Shown: positions 48,627-57,888, counted from the first letter of the stretch. The stretch is DNA of 64,000 nt from Achromobacter sp. UMC46 (GCF_014170335.1 NZ_LZZS01000003.1:434001-498000), one strand, 5' to 3'. The notes: generated by a model from the sequence alone, not told the origin. Made by a program: numbers and translations.

Positions 48627-49940
48627 ATGAGCAGCACAACCAGCACGCAAGTCGTCACCTACCATCCCATCGTGGCCGAAAGTCAACTACACAAGCTTCC
48701 GTTCGCGGCCAAGGCCAGGTCCGTCAGCCGGGCGGCGGTGATAGGCGCCGGCACGATGGGCGGCGGCATTGCGATGTGCTTCGCCAACGCCGGCATATCC
48801 GTGATGCTGCTGGAGAAAGACGCCGAGCGCCTCAGTCAGGGCTTGGCGCGCATCGAAGAAAACTACGCCAACTCCGCTCGGCGCGGCCGGCTCAGCGCAG
48901 GCGACGTCGCGCAGCGTCTCGCATGCATACAGGGCAGCACACGCTTCGAGGATCTGGTTGACGTGGATCTGGTCATTGAAGCGGTGTTCGAGGAAATCGG
49001 GCTCAAACACGAGATATTCAAGACGCTTGATCGGGTCTGCAAACCCGGCGCCATCCTGGCCTCCAACACCTCTTATCTGGACATCGACACTATCGCGAGC
49101 GCCACCCGGCGGCCCCAGGACGTGGTCGGGATGCACTTTTTCAGTCCCGCCAACGTCATGCAGTTGCTGGAGAACGTGCGCGGCTCCGCCACCTCTGACG
49201 AAGTGTGCGCCACCGTCATGGAAGTGGGCCGTCGCCTGGGCAAGGTCGCCGTGCTGGTGCGGTCCTGCGACGGATTCGTCGGCAACCGCATGTTGGCCAA
49301 GCGCACGCGCGAAAGCCATTTCCTGCTTCAGGAAGGCGCCTCGCCCTTTCAGATAGACCGTGTCCTGCGCGACTTCGGCCTCCCGATGGGGCCGTTCGCC
49401 ATGGCGGACCTGGCAGGTTTGGACGTGGGCTGGCGCAATCGCCAGAGCCGCCTGCAGAACCTGACGCCGCGCGAGCGTGAGTGCGACATGCTGGACCGCA
49501 TGGTCGCCGCGGGCCGGCTGGGCCAGAAGACCCAGGGTGGTTTCTACGACTATGACAGTGACCGCAAGGCCACCCCGTCACCTGCTGCCGAAGCACTGGT
49601 CGCCGCCCACCGCGCCGCCTCCGGCCGACAAGCGCGGCAGATCTCCGACCCGGAAATTCTGGAACGCTGCCTGTACTCCATGATCAACGAAGCCGCCTAT
49701 ATCCTGGAAGAGAACATCGTCGAACGCGCCGCCGACATCGACGTCGTCTGGCTCAAGGGTTACGGCTTTCCCGCCTATCGCGGCGGCCCGCTGTGCTACG
49801 CGGACCAGATCGGTCTGCCTGCCATCCTGGCGGGGCTGCGCAAGTACGAGGCCGAGCACGGTTCCCAATACTGGAAGCCGGCCAATCTCATCGTCAAGCT
49901 CGCTCAGGAGGGGCGAGGTTTTCACGATGGCTCTGCCTGA
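48627..49940 (+). CDS. 3-hydroxyacyl-CoA dehydrogenase (FadJ-like C-terminal type)
   Basis: 437-aa NAD-dependent dehydrogenase. The NAD loop is AAVIGAGTMGGGIAM (Gly40-x-Gly-x-x-Gly45); the catalytic His170 is in VGMHFFSPANVMQLLE. Two 3HCDH C-terminal domains follow (FVGNRMLAKR, and the second with NEAAYILEENIVERAADIDVVWLKGYGFP, read across about 350-385). It corresponds to the dehydrogenase part of FadB/FadJ without the enoyl-CoA hydratase half, preceded by an extra 30 N-terminal residues. No hydratase gene occurs in this cluster. It starts 23 bp after the thiolase-like gene. Confidence 0.9.
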   Translation: MSSTTSTQVVTYHPIVAESQLHKLPFAAKARSVSRAAVIGAGTMGGGIAMCFANAGISVMLLEKDAERLSQGLARIEENYANSARRGRLSAGDVAQRLACIQGSTRFEDLVDVDLVIEAVFEEIGLKHEIFKTLDRVCKPGAILASNTSYLDIDTIASATRRPQDVVGMHFFSPANVMQLLENVRGSATSDEVCATVMEVGRRLGKVAVLVRSCDGFVGNRMLAKRTRESHFLLQEGASPFQIDRVLRDFGLPMGPFAMADLAGLDVGWRNRQSRLQNLTPRERECDMLDRMVAAGRLGQKTQGGFYDYDSDRKATPSPAAEALVAAHRAASGRQARQISDPEILERCLYSMINEAAYILEENIVERAADIDVVWLKGYGFPAYRGGPLCYADQIGLPAILAGLRKYEAEHGSQYWKPANLIVKLAQEGRGFHDGSA

Positions 49941-50077
49941 AGGCGCGCACACGCATTTAGAGAGAGCACGTCAACGGTGTCCCCAAGGGAGGCAGGCACG
50001 GTCAATACCTGACCTGCGTGGGCAGCGGACCTGACCTATACAGAGGTTTTGATAACTACAACAAACCGGAGACAAGC

Positions 50078-51082
50078 GTGTCTGACAAGCAACTGCATCG
50101 CATCCCTTTGGGCCGCAATCTTGCCGCCATCATCATCTGCGGCAGCAGCGCCCTGCTCGCGCCAGGAGTCGCGGCTGCCGCCGATTGGCCCGATGGCAAA
50201 CCCATCACCATCGTCGTCCCGTTTTCCCCTGGCGGATTCACGGATCTGGTTGCGCGCCGCTTCGCTCAGGACCTGGGCAATGAGTTGAAGACGACCATCG
50301 TGGTTCAGAACAAGCCCGGCGCCAGCGGGCAGATCGGCACTGCGCTCGTCGCGCGCGAGAAACCGGACGGCTACAACCTGCTCGTCACGGCCACGCAGCA
50401 CGTGATCTATCCCGGCCTGCAGCCCAGCCTGCCCTACGACCCGAAGAAAAGCTTCTCCAACGTGGCCATTCTGGCTTACGCGCCTAACGTCCTGCTGGTT
50501 CCCGCCAAATCTCCCATCTCCAACACCAAGGAGTTCACGGCCTACGCCAACAAACAACCTGGCGGTCTGGCTTTCGGCTCCAGCAGCGTGGGCGGCTCGG
50601 CGCACATGTCCGGCGAACTCTACAAAATGGTCGCTGGCGCCAATCTGCGTCATATCCCCTACAAGGGCGCCGCTCCTGCCGTCACCGACCTGATAGGCGC
50701 GCAGATCCCGGCGGCATTCTTGGACGCGACATCGGCTGCCGCCTTCATCCGCTCGGGCGACGTCAAAGCCCTGGCCGTCACCTCAAAAGACCGCCTGCCC
50801 AGCTTGCCCGATGTCCCCACCGTCGCCGAATCCGGCTATCCGAGCTATGAATCTCAGGCCTGGATAGGCCTCTTCGGCCCCGCCGGCATGCCGACACCGA
50901 TCGTGCAGAAACTGAACCAGATCGCCATCGACAGCGCCAACACCGAAGCCAACATCAAATGGCTCAACGACAACAATGCCACGCCGGCCAGGCTCTCGCC
51001 GGCACAGGTCACGGGCTTCGTTGACGCCGAGCTCGACAAATGGAAAACCGTCATCGACCAGGCGCACGTCACGGTCCAATAG
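50078..51082 (+). CDS. Bug/TctC-family periplasmic solute receptor
   Basis: 334-aa receptor. GTG 50078 has CCGGAGA nine bases upstream and yields a signal ending near AAA-AD at residue 34; ATG 50018 would add 20 residues of no signal character. Core motifs: ITIVVPFSPGGFTDLVARRF, VQNKPGASGQIGTALVAREK, RHIPYKGAAPAVTDLIGAQI. Last gene of the rightward arm of the CoA cluster. With 38687-39694 it means each arm ends in its own receptor, possibly for two related substrates or two forms of one. Confidence 0.92.
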   Translation: MSDKQLHRIPLGRNLAAIIICGSSALLAPGVAAAADWPDGKPITIVVPFSPGGFTDLVARRFAQDLGNELKTTIVVQNKPGASGQIGTALVAREKPDGYNLLVTATQHVIYPGLQPSLPYDPKKSFSNVAILAYAPNVLLVPAKSPISNTKEFTAYANKQPGGLAFGSSSVGGSAHMSGELYKMVAGANLRHIPYKGAAPAVTDLIGAQIPAAFLDATSAAAFIRSGDVKALAVTSKDRLPSLPDVPTVAESGYPSYESQAWIGLFGPAGMPTPIVQKLNQIAIDSANTEANIKWLNDNNATPARLSPAQVTGFVDAELDKWKTVIDQAHVTVQ

Positions 51083-51176
51083 CACGGTGAGGCGCTCGAA
51101 AACGGGCGCCGTTTTGGGCGCAGGGGTGCCCGCCGCCGTTGATCCCGCTGCGCGACCGCCCGGGGCGTCTTACTCA

Positions 51177-51284
51177 AATCAGGCCGATGAGCTGAAGGAC
51201 GCCGGCTGCGACGCCATCCAGGGCCATCTGGTCAGCCGCCCGTTGCGCTCAGAGGCCTTTGTTGCGTTTCTGCGACGAGGGTGA
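51177..51284 (+). pseudogene. C-terminal remnant of an EAL-domain phosphodiesterase
   Basis: The final ~35 residues of a frame read NQADELKDAGCDAIQGHLVS followed by RPLRSEAFVAFLRR and a stop. This is the conserved end of the EAL domain (typically LGCDxxQGYLxSRPLPxxxF), which hydrolyses cyclic di-GMP; the EAL and other catalytic motifs are absent and upstream sequence is unrelated. A gene remnant left between the Bug gene and the autotransporter. Confidence 0.65.
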
Positions 51285-51340
51285 CGGCAGAGAGCGGATG
51301 TTGCGCTGTCGTGCAGTCGATGCAGGGCTTCACGGTCCGC

Positions 51341-51393
51341 ATCGGGTCGCAAGCGGTCCGCTAAAACCAGCCACTTTCGGCCCAAAGCGGTCC
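51341..51393. repeat. two copies of a dispersed TTCGGGTC..AGCGGTCC element
   Basis: ATCGGGTCGCAAGCGGTCC (51341-51359) and TTCGGCCCAAAGCGGTCC (51376-51393) are variants of one unit, and a third, TTCGGGTCCAACGCGGACC, lies at 54751-54769 on the other side of the autotransporter. In translation they give the xxxPKxTS-type peptides seen as short false genes in many GC-rich genomes. The rest of 51285-51514 holds the autotransporter promoter; I see nothing else there. Confidence 0.5.
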
Positions 51394-51514
51394 TTAGTTT
51401 TTTTAATACCGAAACCCTGGACATGTGTTAGGATTTTTTCCGAAATCAAAGATATTGCCAGTTTCATCAAGTCTGACCGTGTGAGTTTTATCTCGCAACT
51501 TCGGGAGAATGATT

Positions 51515-54500
51515 ATGAAACGCTGGTTAGTATCAGGGTCTTCACGTCCGCGGCGTCCAGCGCTGCGCTGGTTATATCCTCTGGTCACCACAGGGTCGCT
51601 ACTACCCGCGGCAACATACGTCTCCGCACAGACGGTTGGTCCCGGACCGATCGGGGTTCCAGTCAACGTGGGCAACGGCACCACCACCGTGGTGGGCGGT
51701 ACGACGATCACCACCCCGGGGACGGCGTCGGCCGTGACGGGCGGGACGTTGATCGTCGATCCCGCAGCGGGTCCAAGCCCCGGACCGGTGTCATTCTCCG
51801 CAAGCAACTTCAATTCATTCGGCATTTACGCAACAGGCGGAACGATTATCTTCCGTAGCGGCGCAACGCCCGGCATCACCACATCCATCACGACCGCCGG
51901 AAACGCGTCGGCCGGTCTGTGGACGCAAAATACCGGTGTATCAGCGACGTCGGCCGGCGGTCTGAACATTCATACCACCGGAGGCTACGGCAACGTCGGC
52001 GGTCTGCCCGTCGGCTCCTACGGTGCGGTCGCCAGCCACAACAGCAGTATGTCTCTGACCCAAGCCAACATCCTCACGGAAGGCTTGGGCGCAACGGGCG
52101 CTTATGCCTTCGGTAGTCAAATTACGCTAAATAACGTTGCCATCGTGACGCGAGGCAATGCGTATCGGGATGGCACGGGCACCTATGGCGCCTATGGGGC
52201 CCTTGCCAACGCACTGAATGGCGTACGCGGCAAGATAATGATCACAGGCGGAACGATCTCCACGGCCGGCGACGTTGCCTATGGTGTAGGTTCCATCGGC
52301 TCGGACGTCACGCTCAACGGCACCACCATCACCACGACGGGTGCCAGCGGCGCCGGCCTGTTCGCCAATGCCGGCACGATCAACGCATCGAACGTAGCGG
52401 TGACCGCATCCGGAGGGTCAGCCTATGGGGTCTATGCGGTCCAGGGTTCGACTATTACGCTACAAAATGCACAAGTGACGACCCAAGGCACTTCGGGGTA
52501 CAACTTGCTCAGTTATGGCGCGAACTCTCGCGTGACCGGTACCAACGTAACGGCAATATCCACAAACAGCAATGCTCCCGGCGCGACGGCATGGGGCACG
52601 ACGCCCACCGACATCGTGGCACTGAGCCTGACCGGCGGCTCTGTTCAAACGCAAGGCACCAACTCGCATGGCTTGTATGCCCGTGGCGCGATGGCGACGG
52701 TTTCTGTCGACGGCACGTCCGTCAGCACCTCCGGCGAGGGCGCCTTTGCCGCGCGTGTCATCAACGGTACCTTGAACGCGACCAATGCCACATTGCAGGC
52801 GACCGGCACCTCCGCGACTGGTTTGGGACTGAGCAGCGATGCGGGCATCACGGCTACCGCGACCTTGACGGGCGGTACCCTGAGCAGCGCGCAATTCGAC
52901 GCCATCGCCGTCAATGGGGGCACCGCGCAAGTCACATTGACCGGTACACAAGTCACGGGAGCACCTCGCTGGCTGCATGTGATCGGCGGATCGGCGCTTG
53001 CAGCCGATCCGCTGGCGGCTCCCGATACAGCGACCGCTTCAGGGACAGATTCGCCCGGCCTGTCAGGGGTGAGGGTGGCGATCCTGGCGGGCGGCGTGGC
53101 TGCGCCAGCGGCTGGGCCCACGAGCATTGCCATAGTCAACGCCTCGGGGGCCACGCTCAACGGCTCGGCCCTGACCGAGAGCGGCGCTGCGTCCACCGTC
53201 TCGCTTGGCAATGGCTCGGTATGGAACATGACCGGAGATTCCAACATTACCTCCCTGAGCAACAACGCGAGCCAGATTCTGTTCACGGCCCCCTCATCGG
53301 GCACATTCAAAACACTGACCGCAACCAATTACACCGGTTCTAGCGGCGGCCTGATTGGCTTGAACACCTATCTGGGAAATGACAGTTCCCCCTCGGATAA
53401 GCTGATCATTGATGGCGGCGCCGCCACAGGCACCACAGGCCTGCGCATCACCAATGCCGGAGGCCCGGGGGCGTTGACCACGGCGGCCGGCATCAAGGTC
53501 GTCGACACCATCAATGGGGCCACGACCCAATCGTCCGCATTTTCCTTGACCGGACGCGCCGTCGCAGGCCCCTACGAATATCGGCTCTACCAGGGGTCCG
53601 CCGCAGCGCCTAGCGATCAGAGCTGGTACTTGCGGTCTGAAAAGGAACCGGAGCCGCCGCCCGAACCGCCCGTCCCGCCTGGGCCGCCTGGGCCGACACC
53701 TGCCCCCGAGCCGCTGTACCGACCCGAAGTTGCGGCTTACCTGGCCAACCAACGCCTGGTCGGGCAGATGTTCGTGCAGAGCATGCACGACCGGCTGGGA
53801 GAACCTCAGTTCATCGAATCGCAACAGTTCCCAGATCAAGGCAGCAAGCGCAGAGCGCTCTGGTTGCGCGCGGTAGGACAATGGGAAGGCACCCACAGCC
53901 GCGACGGCAACTTTGACGTCAGCACCGACCTTTTCCTGTTGCAGGGCGGCGGAGATCTTGCGCAATGGAAGCTCTTTTCAGAGACCGATCGCTTGCATCT
54001 GGGAGCCATGCTCGGTTACGGGACGGCTGACAGCACTGCCCGCGCCGACGGCAACCCATACAAAGCAAAAGGCCGCGTGAACGGGTACAGCGCAGGCGTG
54101 TACGGCACATGGTTTCAAAATGATGAGACCAAACTAGGCGCCTACGTGGACACCTGGTTCCAATACGGCTGGTTCAACAACCGTGTGCAAGGAACCGAGC
54201 TGCCGAGAGTCGACTACGACTCTCAGGCTTGGGCGGTGTCTGCGGAGGCCGGCTACGCCTTCAAGCTGCAGCAAAACTGGATGCTGGAACCGCAGGCGCA
54301 AGTAATCTATGTCGACACCAACACCGACAGCATCACGGAGCAGAACGGCACTCGGGTAGACCGAGCCGACTCCAACGGCACCATTACCCGTCTTGGGGTG
54401 CGCACGTTCACCACGCTTGACCTTGGCAACAACCGCAAGGCGCAACCCTTCGCGACCGTGAATTGGTGGCACAGCAGCGTCGACAGTTCCGTGTCTTTCA

Positions 54501-54670
54501 ATCAACTGCCCGTCGGGGGCTTGTATCCCAAGGACCGGTATGAATTGAAGGTCGGCGTCCATGCCGACTTCACCAAGGGCTGGACTGGATGGGTCAACGC
54601 TTCCGGCAGCTGGGGCGCGCAAGACTATCATCAGTATGTGGGGCGGATTGGCGCGAAGTACACGTGGTGA
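51515..54670 (+). CDS. pertactin-type autotransporter
   Basis: 1051-aa type Va secreted protein. ATG 51515 is favoured over 51509 by GGGAGA at the right distance. The N-terminus is basic with a hydrophobic stretch ending YVSAQ (about residue 39). The passenger (about 40-700) is a Ser/Thr/Gly-rich beta-helix with repeated short G-T-x-I/V units. A proline-rich linker, EPEPPPEPPVPPGPPGPTPA, and then LYRPEVAAYLANQRLVGQMF mark the pertactin/BrkA-like junction typical of Bordetella and Achromobacter. The 12-strand barrel follows and ends YVGRIGAKYTW. No RGD motif was noticed. Likely an adhesin or serum-resistance factor; base composition is lower in GC than neighbours. Confidence 0.9.
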   Translation: MKRWLVSGSSRPRRPALRWLYPLVTTGSLLPAATYVSAQTVGPGPIGVPVNVGNGTTTVVGGTTITTPGTASAVTGGTLIVDPAAGPSPGPVSFSASNFNSFGIYATGGTIIFRSGATPGITTSITTAGNASAGLWTQNTGVSATSAGGLNIHTTGGYGNVGGLPVGSYGAVASHNSSMSLTQANILTEGLGATGAYAFGSQITLNNVAIVTRGNAYRDGTGTYGAYGALANALNGVRGKIMITGGTISTAGDVAYGVGSIGSDVTLNGTTITTTGASGAGLFANAGTINASNVAVTASGGSAYGVYAVQGSTITLQNAQVTTQGTSGYNLLSYGANSRVTGTNVTAISTNSNAPGATAWGTTPTDIVALSLTGGSVQTQGTNSHGLYARGAMATVSVDGTSVSTSGEGAFAARVINGTLNATNATLQATGTSATGLGLSSDAGITATATLTGGTLSSAQFDAIAVNGGTAQVTLTGTQVTGAPRWLHVIGGSALAADPLAAPDTATASGTDSPGLSGVRVAILAGGVAAPAAGPTSIAIVNASGATLNGSALTESGAASTVSLGNGSVWNMTGDSNITSLSNNASQILFTAPSSGTFKTLTATNYTGSSGGLIGLNTYLGNDSSPSDKLIIDGGAATGTTGLRITNAGGPGALTTAAGIKVVDTINGATTQSSAFSLTGRAVAGPYEYRLYQGSAAAPSDQSWYLRSEKEPEPPPEPPVPPGPPGPTPAPEPLYRPEVAAYLANQRLVGQMFVQSMHDRLGEPQFIESQQFPDQGSKRRALWLRAVGQWEGTHSRDGNFDVSTDLFLLQGGGDLAQWKLFSETDRLHLGAMLGYGTADSTARADGNPYKAKGRVNGYSAGVYGTWFQNDETKLGAYVDTWFQYGWFNNRVQGTELPRVDYDSQAWAVSAEAGYAFKLQQNWMLEPQAQVIYVDTNTDSITEQNGTRVDRADSNGTITRLGVRTFTTLDLGNNRKAQPFATVNWWHSSVDSSVSFNQLPVGGLYPKDRYELKVGVHADFTKGWTGWVNASGSWGAQDYHQYVGRIGAKYTW

Positions 54671-54720
54671 AGCTCGCCTTGTGACCTCGAAATCAAAGGT
54701 GCGATTGTCAACGATGCAAC

Positions 54721-54747
54721 AGACGTCCGAATTTCTCTCGGACGTCT
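54721..54747 (+). terminator. 10-bp-stem hairpin after the autotransporter
   Basis: AGACGTCCGA and TCGGACGTCT pair perfectly around a 7-nt loop, 50 bp after the autotransporter stop. It abuts the third dispersed repeat (54751-54769). No T-run follows. The remaining sequence to 55001 shows nothing else recognisable. Confidence 0.45.
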
Positions 54748-54750
54748 GCT

Positions 54751-54769
54751 TCGGGTCCAACGCGGACCG
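54751..54769. repeat. third copy of the dispersed element
   Basis: TTCGGGTCCAACGCGGACC matches the two copies at 51341-51393 (for example 14 of 19 with the first). With them it brackets the autotransporter gene. Confidence 0.45.
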
Positions 54770-55001
54770 GGTCAAGGACATGCTGGTCGCCGATCGACGT
54801 ACTGCGCGGTTGAAATGTCTCCCGTCAAAAAGCGCGAACTTTATTGCGAGTGCTCTATCCCTGACAACAACAATAAAAGCGTGATCAGAACGGCACGACA
54901 GCCCTTGTGCGTAGTCGTTGGGGCATAGGAGTATTGGCGACTACGTAAGGGACGTGGATGTCTCGGATCCTTGATCCGCTGGCAAGACCTCCGAGTCCGG
55001 C

Positions 55002-55367
55002 ATGCCCAATGACGAAGACAAGAAGAACACGAATAGCTTTGAAGAGGCCATCGAGAAGGGCTTCGAGAACTCCGATATCGGGGTACAGGTGGCTTGCCTG
55101 ACGGGCAATCATCTGAAGGAGTGGCGTTACTACACTGTTGACGTCGAAGCCTTCCTGGACGCGTTCAATGCATGCCTGGCCGGGCATCCGGCCTATCCGA
55201 TTCAACTGCGCACGTACACGGATCCCGATTGGAATACCTTGTCGGAATTGCAGCAAAAGGCTCAGAACAGATTCATTGAAAACGTTCGGCGGCGACAACG
55301 GCCGTTGGCTGGCCTGTGCGCGCGCCGCGGCCAGCACGGCCTGCGCGCATACGGCCGGGCCAACTAG
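55002..55367 (+). pseudogene. DUF695-like protein, probably truncated
   Basis: A 121-codon frame. WRYYTVDVEAFLDAFNACLA, GHPAYPIQL and TDPDWNTLSEL match, by eye, the DUF695 domain (a small family of unknown function, WxFYxxDxxxFxxxLNxxLxxHPxYPIxI). The first 35 residues (NDEDKKNTNSFEEAIEKGF) are acidic and unlike the family; the last 25 (RRRQRPLAGLCARRGQHG) have a different, shadow-like composition, suggesting a breakpoint near 55290. No good ribosome site precedes ATG 55002. It could be a short functional variant, but its neighbour is a clear gene fragment, so decay is more likely. Confidence 0.5.
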
Positions 55368-55424
55368 CAGTTATTTCACGATGGCAATCCTTCGCAAACG
55401 ACGAATGCCGGGCAGAGAGGAGGC

Positions 55425-55610
55425 ATGCTCAACTTGCCGCATTTCGAGTTCATTCACAACGTCGTAGGCACGGACTGCATCATCTATGCGGTCGACTACC
55501 CTTACCTTACCAACACCGGCGCGCGCGCGTTTCTGCAAGGTCTTCCCGTGAGCCAGGAGGACAAGGAAAAGATTGCGCATCGCAACGCGGAGTTGTTGTT
55601 CGGCTTGTGA
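55425..55610 (+). pseudogene. C-terminal remnant of an amidohydrolase/decarboxylase
   Basis: A 61-codon frame: NLPHFEFIHNVVGTDCIIYA, then VDYPYLTNTGARAFLQ and QEDKEKIAHRNAELLFGL. This is the final part of the metal-dependent amidohydrolase_2 family (gamma-resorcylate or ACMS decarboxylase type): GxDxxxYxxDYPF and KIxxGNAxxLF motifs. The catalytic barrel is missing. A good ribosome site (AGAGGAGG) precedes the ATG, yet the product cannot be an enzyme. Confidence 0.65.
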
Positions 55611-55650
55611 ATGACGTGCTGACGCCATTCGTGCTCAAGCACATTCAGAT

Positions 55651-56184
55651 CTACCGCAGCAGGAAACGCGCGCTTTCGACCGCTTGGCCGATTGCATCGC
55701 AAGTTTCTTCAACGCTCAGGCCCGCAACCGACAGCGAATGGCCTTCCAAGACACCCAAATTTTCGAACTGCTGGTACAGGGCAGAAATGGGAACGGGGTC
55801 TGAAAGGGTGTCGCCGCCTCGTTCCTGGCAGCGCCTGATTGCCTCCCCCAGGTCCGGACGAAGCACGATGTAGTGCAGGGCCACGTTGAGGCTGCGGAAC
55901 GCGTCGAGAAACCAGGGGCCGATGATGCCATCCACCAGTACGAAGTAGCCTCCGTTGGCATAGCCGGCCGCCGCCCTGGCCAAGACGTCGATCACGGTGG
56001 CGTTCTGGCCATGGGCTTCGGTTTCCCAAGGAGGGATCGAACCCGTCTTGATGAAATGCCAGAAATCGTCTGAATGCAGGTGGACTTTCGGGCTGCCAGG
56101 CAACTGCGCAATGATGTTCGCGGCAGTCGTTTTTCCTGAGCCAGGCGCACCTGTCAGGATGAGAATTTCTTCGGGTCTGAACAT
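55651..56184 (-). CDS. P-loop AAA/kinase-like ATPase
   Basis: 177-aa nucleoside-triphosphate-binding protein. Walker A GAPGSGKT is at 12-19; HLHSDDFWHFIKTG at about 35-48 is a substrate-binding loop like those of shikimate/gluconate kinases and zeta-toxin-type phosphotransferases; LVDGIIGPWF near 82-91 is a Walker B-like strand. ATG 56184 has AAGGG six bases upstream; ATG 56220 would add 12 residues. A small-molecule kinase is likely. Zeta toxins share the fold but no epsilon-like antitoxin gene is adjacent. Convergent with the amidohydrolase fragment. Confidence 0.75.
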   Translation of the reverse strand: MFRPEEILILTGAPGSGKTTAANIIAQLPGSPKVHLHSDDFWHFIKTGSIPPWETEAHGQNATVIDVLARAAAGYANGGYFVLVDGIIGPWFLDAFRSLNVALHYIVLRPDLGEAIRRCQERGGDTLSDPVPISALYQQFENLGVLEGHSLSVAGLSVEETCDAIGQAVESARFLLR

Positions 56185-56428
56185 CTTGCGCCCTTGGTCC
56201 GGTTCCATGGCGATGGCCATCTCAGCATCGCCTGGCTAGATTAACGCAACGCCCGCGAGACCCTCGTGCACGCGGGCAAAAGTAAAGCCAGGATTGAAAA
56301 CCCTGTCCTGCCGTTTCTAGTTGTCGGATGACGCTCGGCTTCCGCATCATTGAAAGTGCAATAATGACAACCTACTAAACGTATACTACTATAAGTACAT
56401 AGCAATCTTCGTATGGACGTCACAAGAC

Positions 56429-57025
56429 ATGCATGCACTTATCGTCGTTGCCCATCCCGATGCGGCCTCCCTCACCCACGCCATCGCTGGCCAGGTTGCG
56501 CAAGGGATCGCCGCCGCCAGCCCCCGGCATTCATTCGAAATCGCCGACCTGGCTGCCGAGGCCTTCGATCCCAGGTTCACGCGAACCGACGTGGCGCTGC
56601 ACCTGAAGAATGCGGTCCCGCCCCCGGACGTCGCCGCCGAACACGCCCGGATCGACCGCGCGGACGCGCTGGTGCTGGTCTATCCCGTTCATTGGTGGTC
56701 GTTTCCCGGCCTGCTGAAAGGATGGATCGACCGGGTGTTCACCAATGGCTGGGCCTATGACGCCGGCCCGGACGGCAAGTTGATCAAAAAGCTGCAGCGC
56801 CTTCAGGTGCATCTGATTGCCAGCGGCGGCGCCGATATGCGAACCTACGCCCGGCATGGCTATTTCGGCGCGATGAAAACGCAGATCGACCATGGGATCT
56901 TCGGTTACTGCGGCGCACGCGTCTCGACCTCGGATTTGCTGGTTGCCTCGGACGCCGGGTTCCCGGCGTCTCATCTCGACACGGCGCACGCCATCGGCAA
57001 GCGGGTTTTCGCCTTGCCGCAATGA
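56429..57025 (+). CDS. NAD(P)H-quinone oxidoreductase, flavodoxin fold
   Basis: 198-aa FMN/FAD flavoprotein of the NQO1/MdaB/KefF type. It starts with the P-loop-like MHALIVVAHPDAASLTHAI, has the quinone/flavin segment VYPVHWWSFPGLLKGWIDRVFTNGWAY at about 84-110, and HGYFGAMKTQIDHGIFGYCG at about 143-162. It reduces quinones by two electrons, limiting radical formation. It is followed, with ATGA overlap, by a TetR regulator. AT-rich sequence at 56365-56400 (ACTATAAGTACATA) probably contains the shared promoter and operator. Confidence 0.88.
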   Translation: MHALIVVAHPDAASLTHAIAGQVAQGIAAASPRHSFEIADLAAEAFDPRFTRTDVALHLKNAVPPPDVAAEHARIDRADALVLVYPVHWWSFPGLLKGWIDRVFTNGWAYDAGPDGKLIKKLQRLQVHLIASGGADMRTYARHGYFGAMKTQIDHGIFGYCGARVSTSDLLVASDAGFPASHLDTAHAIGKRVFALPQ

Positions 57026-57648
57026 TCCAGCAACACAGGATGAAAACGATGTCCGCCCCATCCGCCCCCTCGCCGCGCCGCCGCTTGCCGAAAGAAGCGC
57101 GGCTGCGCCAGCTTCTGGACGTCTCCTGGAAGCTGATCCGCGACGAAGGCACCGACGCCTTGACGCTGGGGCGGCTGGCGGAAGCAGCCGGCATCTCCAA
57201 GCCCGTCGTCTACGACCACTTCGGGGCGCGCAACGGGTTGCTGGCCGCGCTCTACCAGGACTTCGATGTGCGCCAGACCGCGATCATCGACGCGGCCGTC
57301 GCCGCCAGCAAGCCGACGTTGAAGGACAAGGCCGGCGTCATTGCCAAGAGCTATATCGACTGCGTGCTGACGCAAGGGCGCGAGATCCCCGGCGTTCTTG
57401 CGGCGTTGAACGGATCGCCCGAGATCGCAGCGGTGAAAAGGCAGTACCAGCTTGCCTTCATCGAGAAATGCCAAAAGATCTTTGCGCCCTTCGCCAGCCC
57501 GCGTACCGTGCCGCCGGCTAGCCTGTGGGCCATGCTCGGCGCCGCGGATTCGCTTTCGCATGCCGCGGTGGCCGGTGAAATCACCGAAGCGCAGGCGCGG
57601 GAAGAACTCTTCCAGACCATCCTGAACATGGTCAAACGAACCCGGTGA
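57022..57648 (+). CDS. TetR-family regulator of the quinone reductase
   Basis: 208-aa repressor. HTH at about 30-75 (WKLIRDEGTDALTLGRLAEA; GISKPVVYDHFGARNGLLAA), then a TetR_C domain to about 190 ending ADSLSHAAVAGEITEAQARE. ATG 57022 overlaps the reductase stop; ATGs 57040 and 57049 are also possible and the last has AGGA at a good distance. Co-transcribed with the reductase it probably controls. A decayed, internally deleted copy of this gene occurs at 59735-59996. Confidence 0.88.
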   Translation: MIQQHRMKTMSAPSAPSPRRRLPKEARLRQLLDVSWKLIRDEGTDALTLGRLAEAAGISKPVVYDHFGARNGLLAALYQDFDVRQTAIIDAAVAASKPTLKDKAGVIAKSYIDCVLTQGREIPGVLAALNGSPEIAAVKRQYQLAFIEKCQKIFAPFASPRTVPPASLWAMLGAADSLSHAAVAGEITEAQAREELFQTILNMVKRTR

Positions 57649-57888
57649 ATCCGCACTGGCGCCTGATCCCAGCCAAGGGCACGCCGTCCCGTCCCGGGCG
57701 CGGCGAAGGGCCGACATTACCGCACCTGCCGGGATAGTGATCGGCGCCAGGGAAGGCAGTACCTGCAACCCGGGCACGCGGCTTGCTATCAGCGCCTGAG
57801 CAAGATCTTCAGATGGCCCAGCCGCCGGAGTACAACGTAGAAGAAGGCGCCTTGGACGAACCGTCGCTTCCCGACTGCGGTGACCGCA

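Noticed and set aside
55651..56184. Zeta toxin of a toxin-antitoxin pair
   Set aside because: P-loop and loop similarity only; no antitoxin-sized gene is adjacent and the neighbour is a gene fragment.
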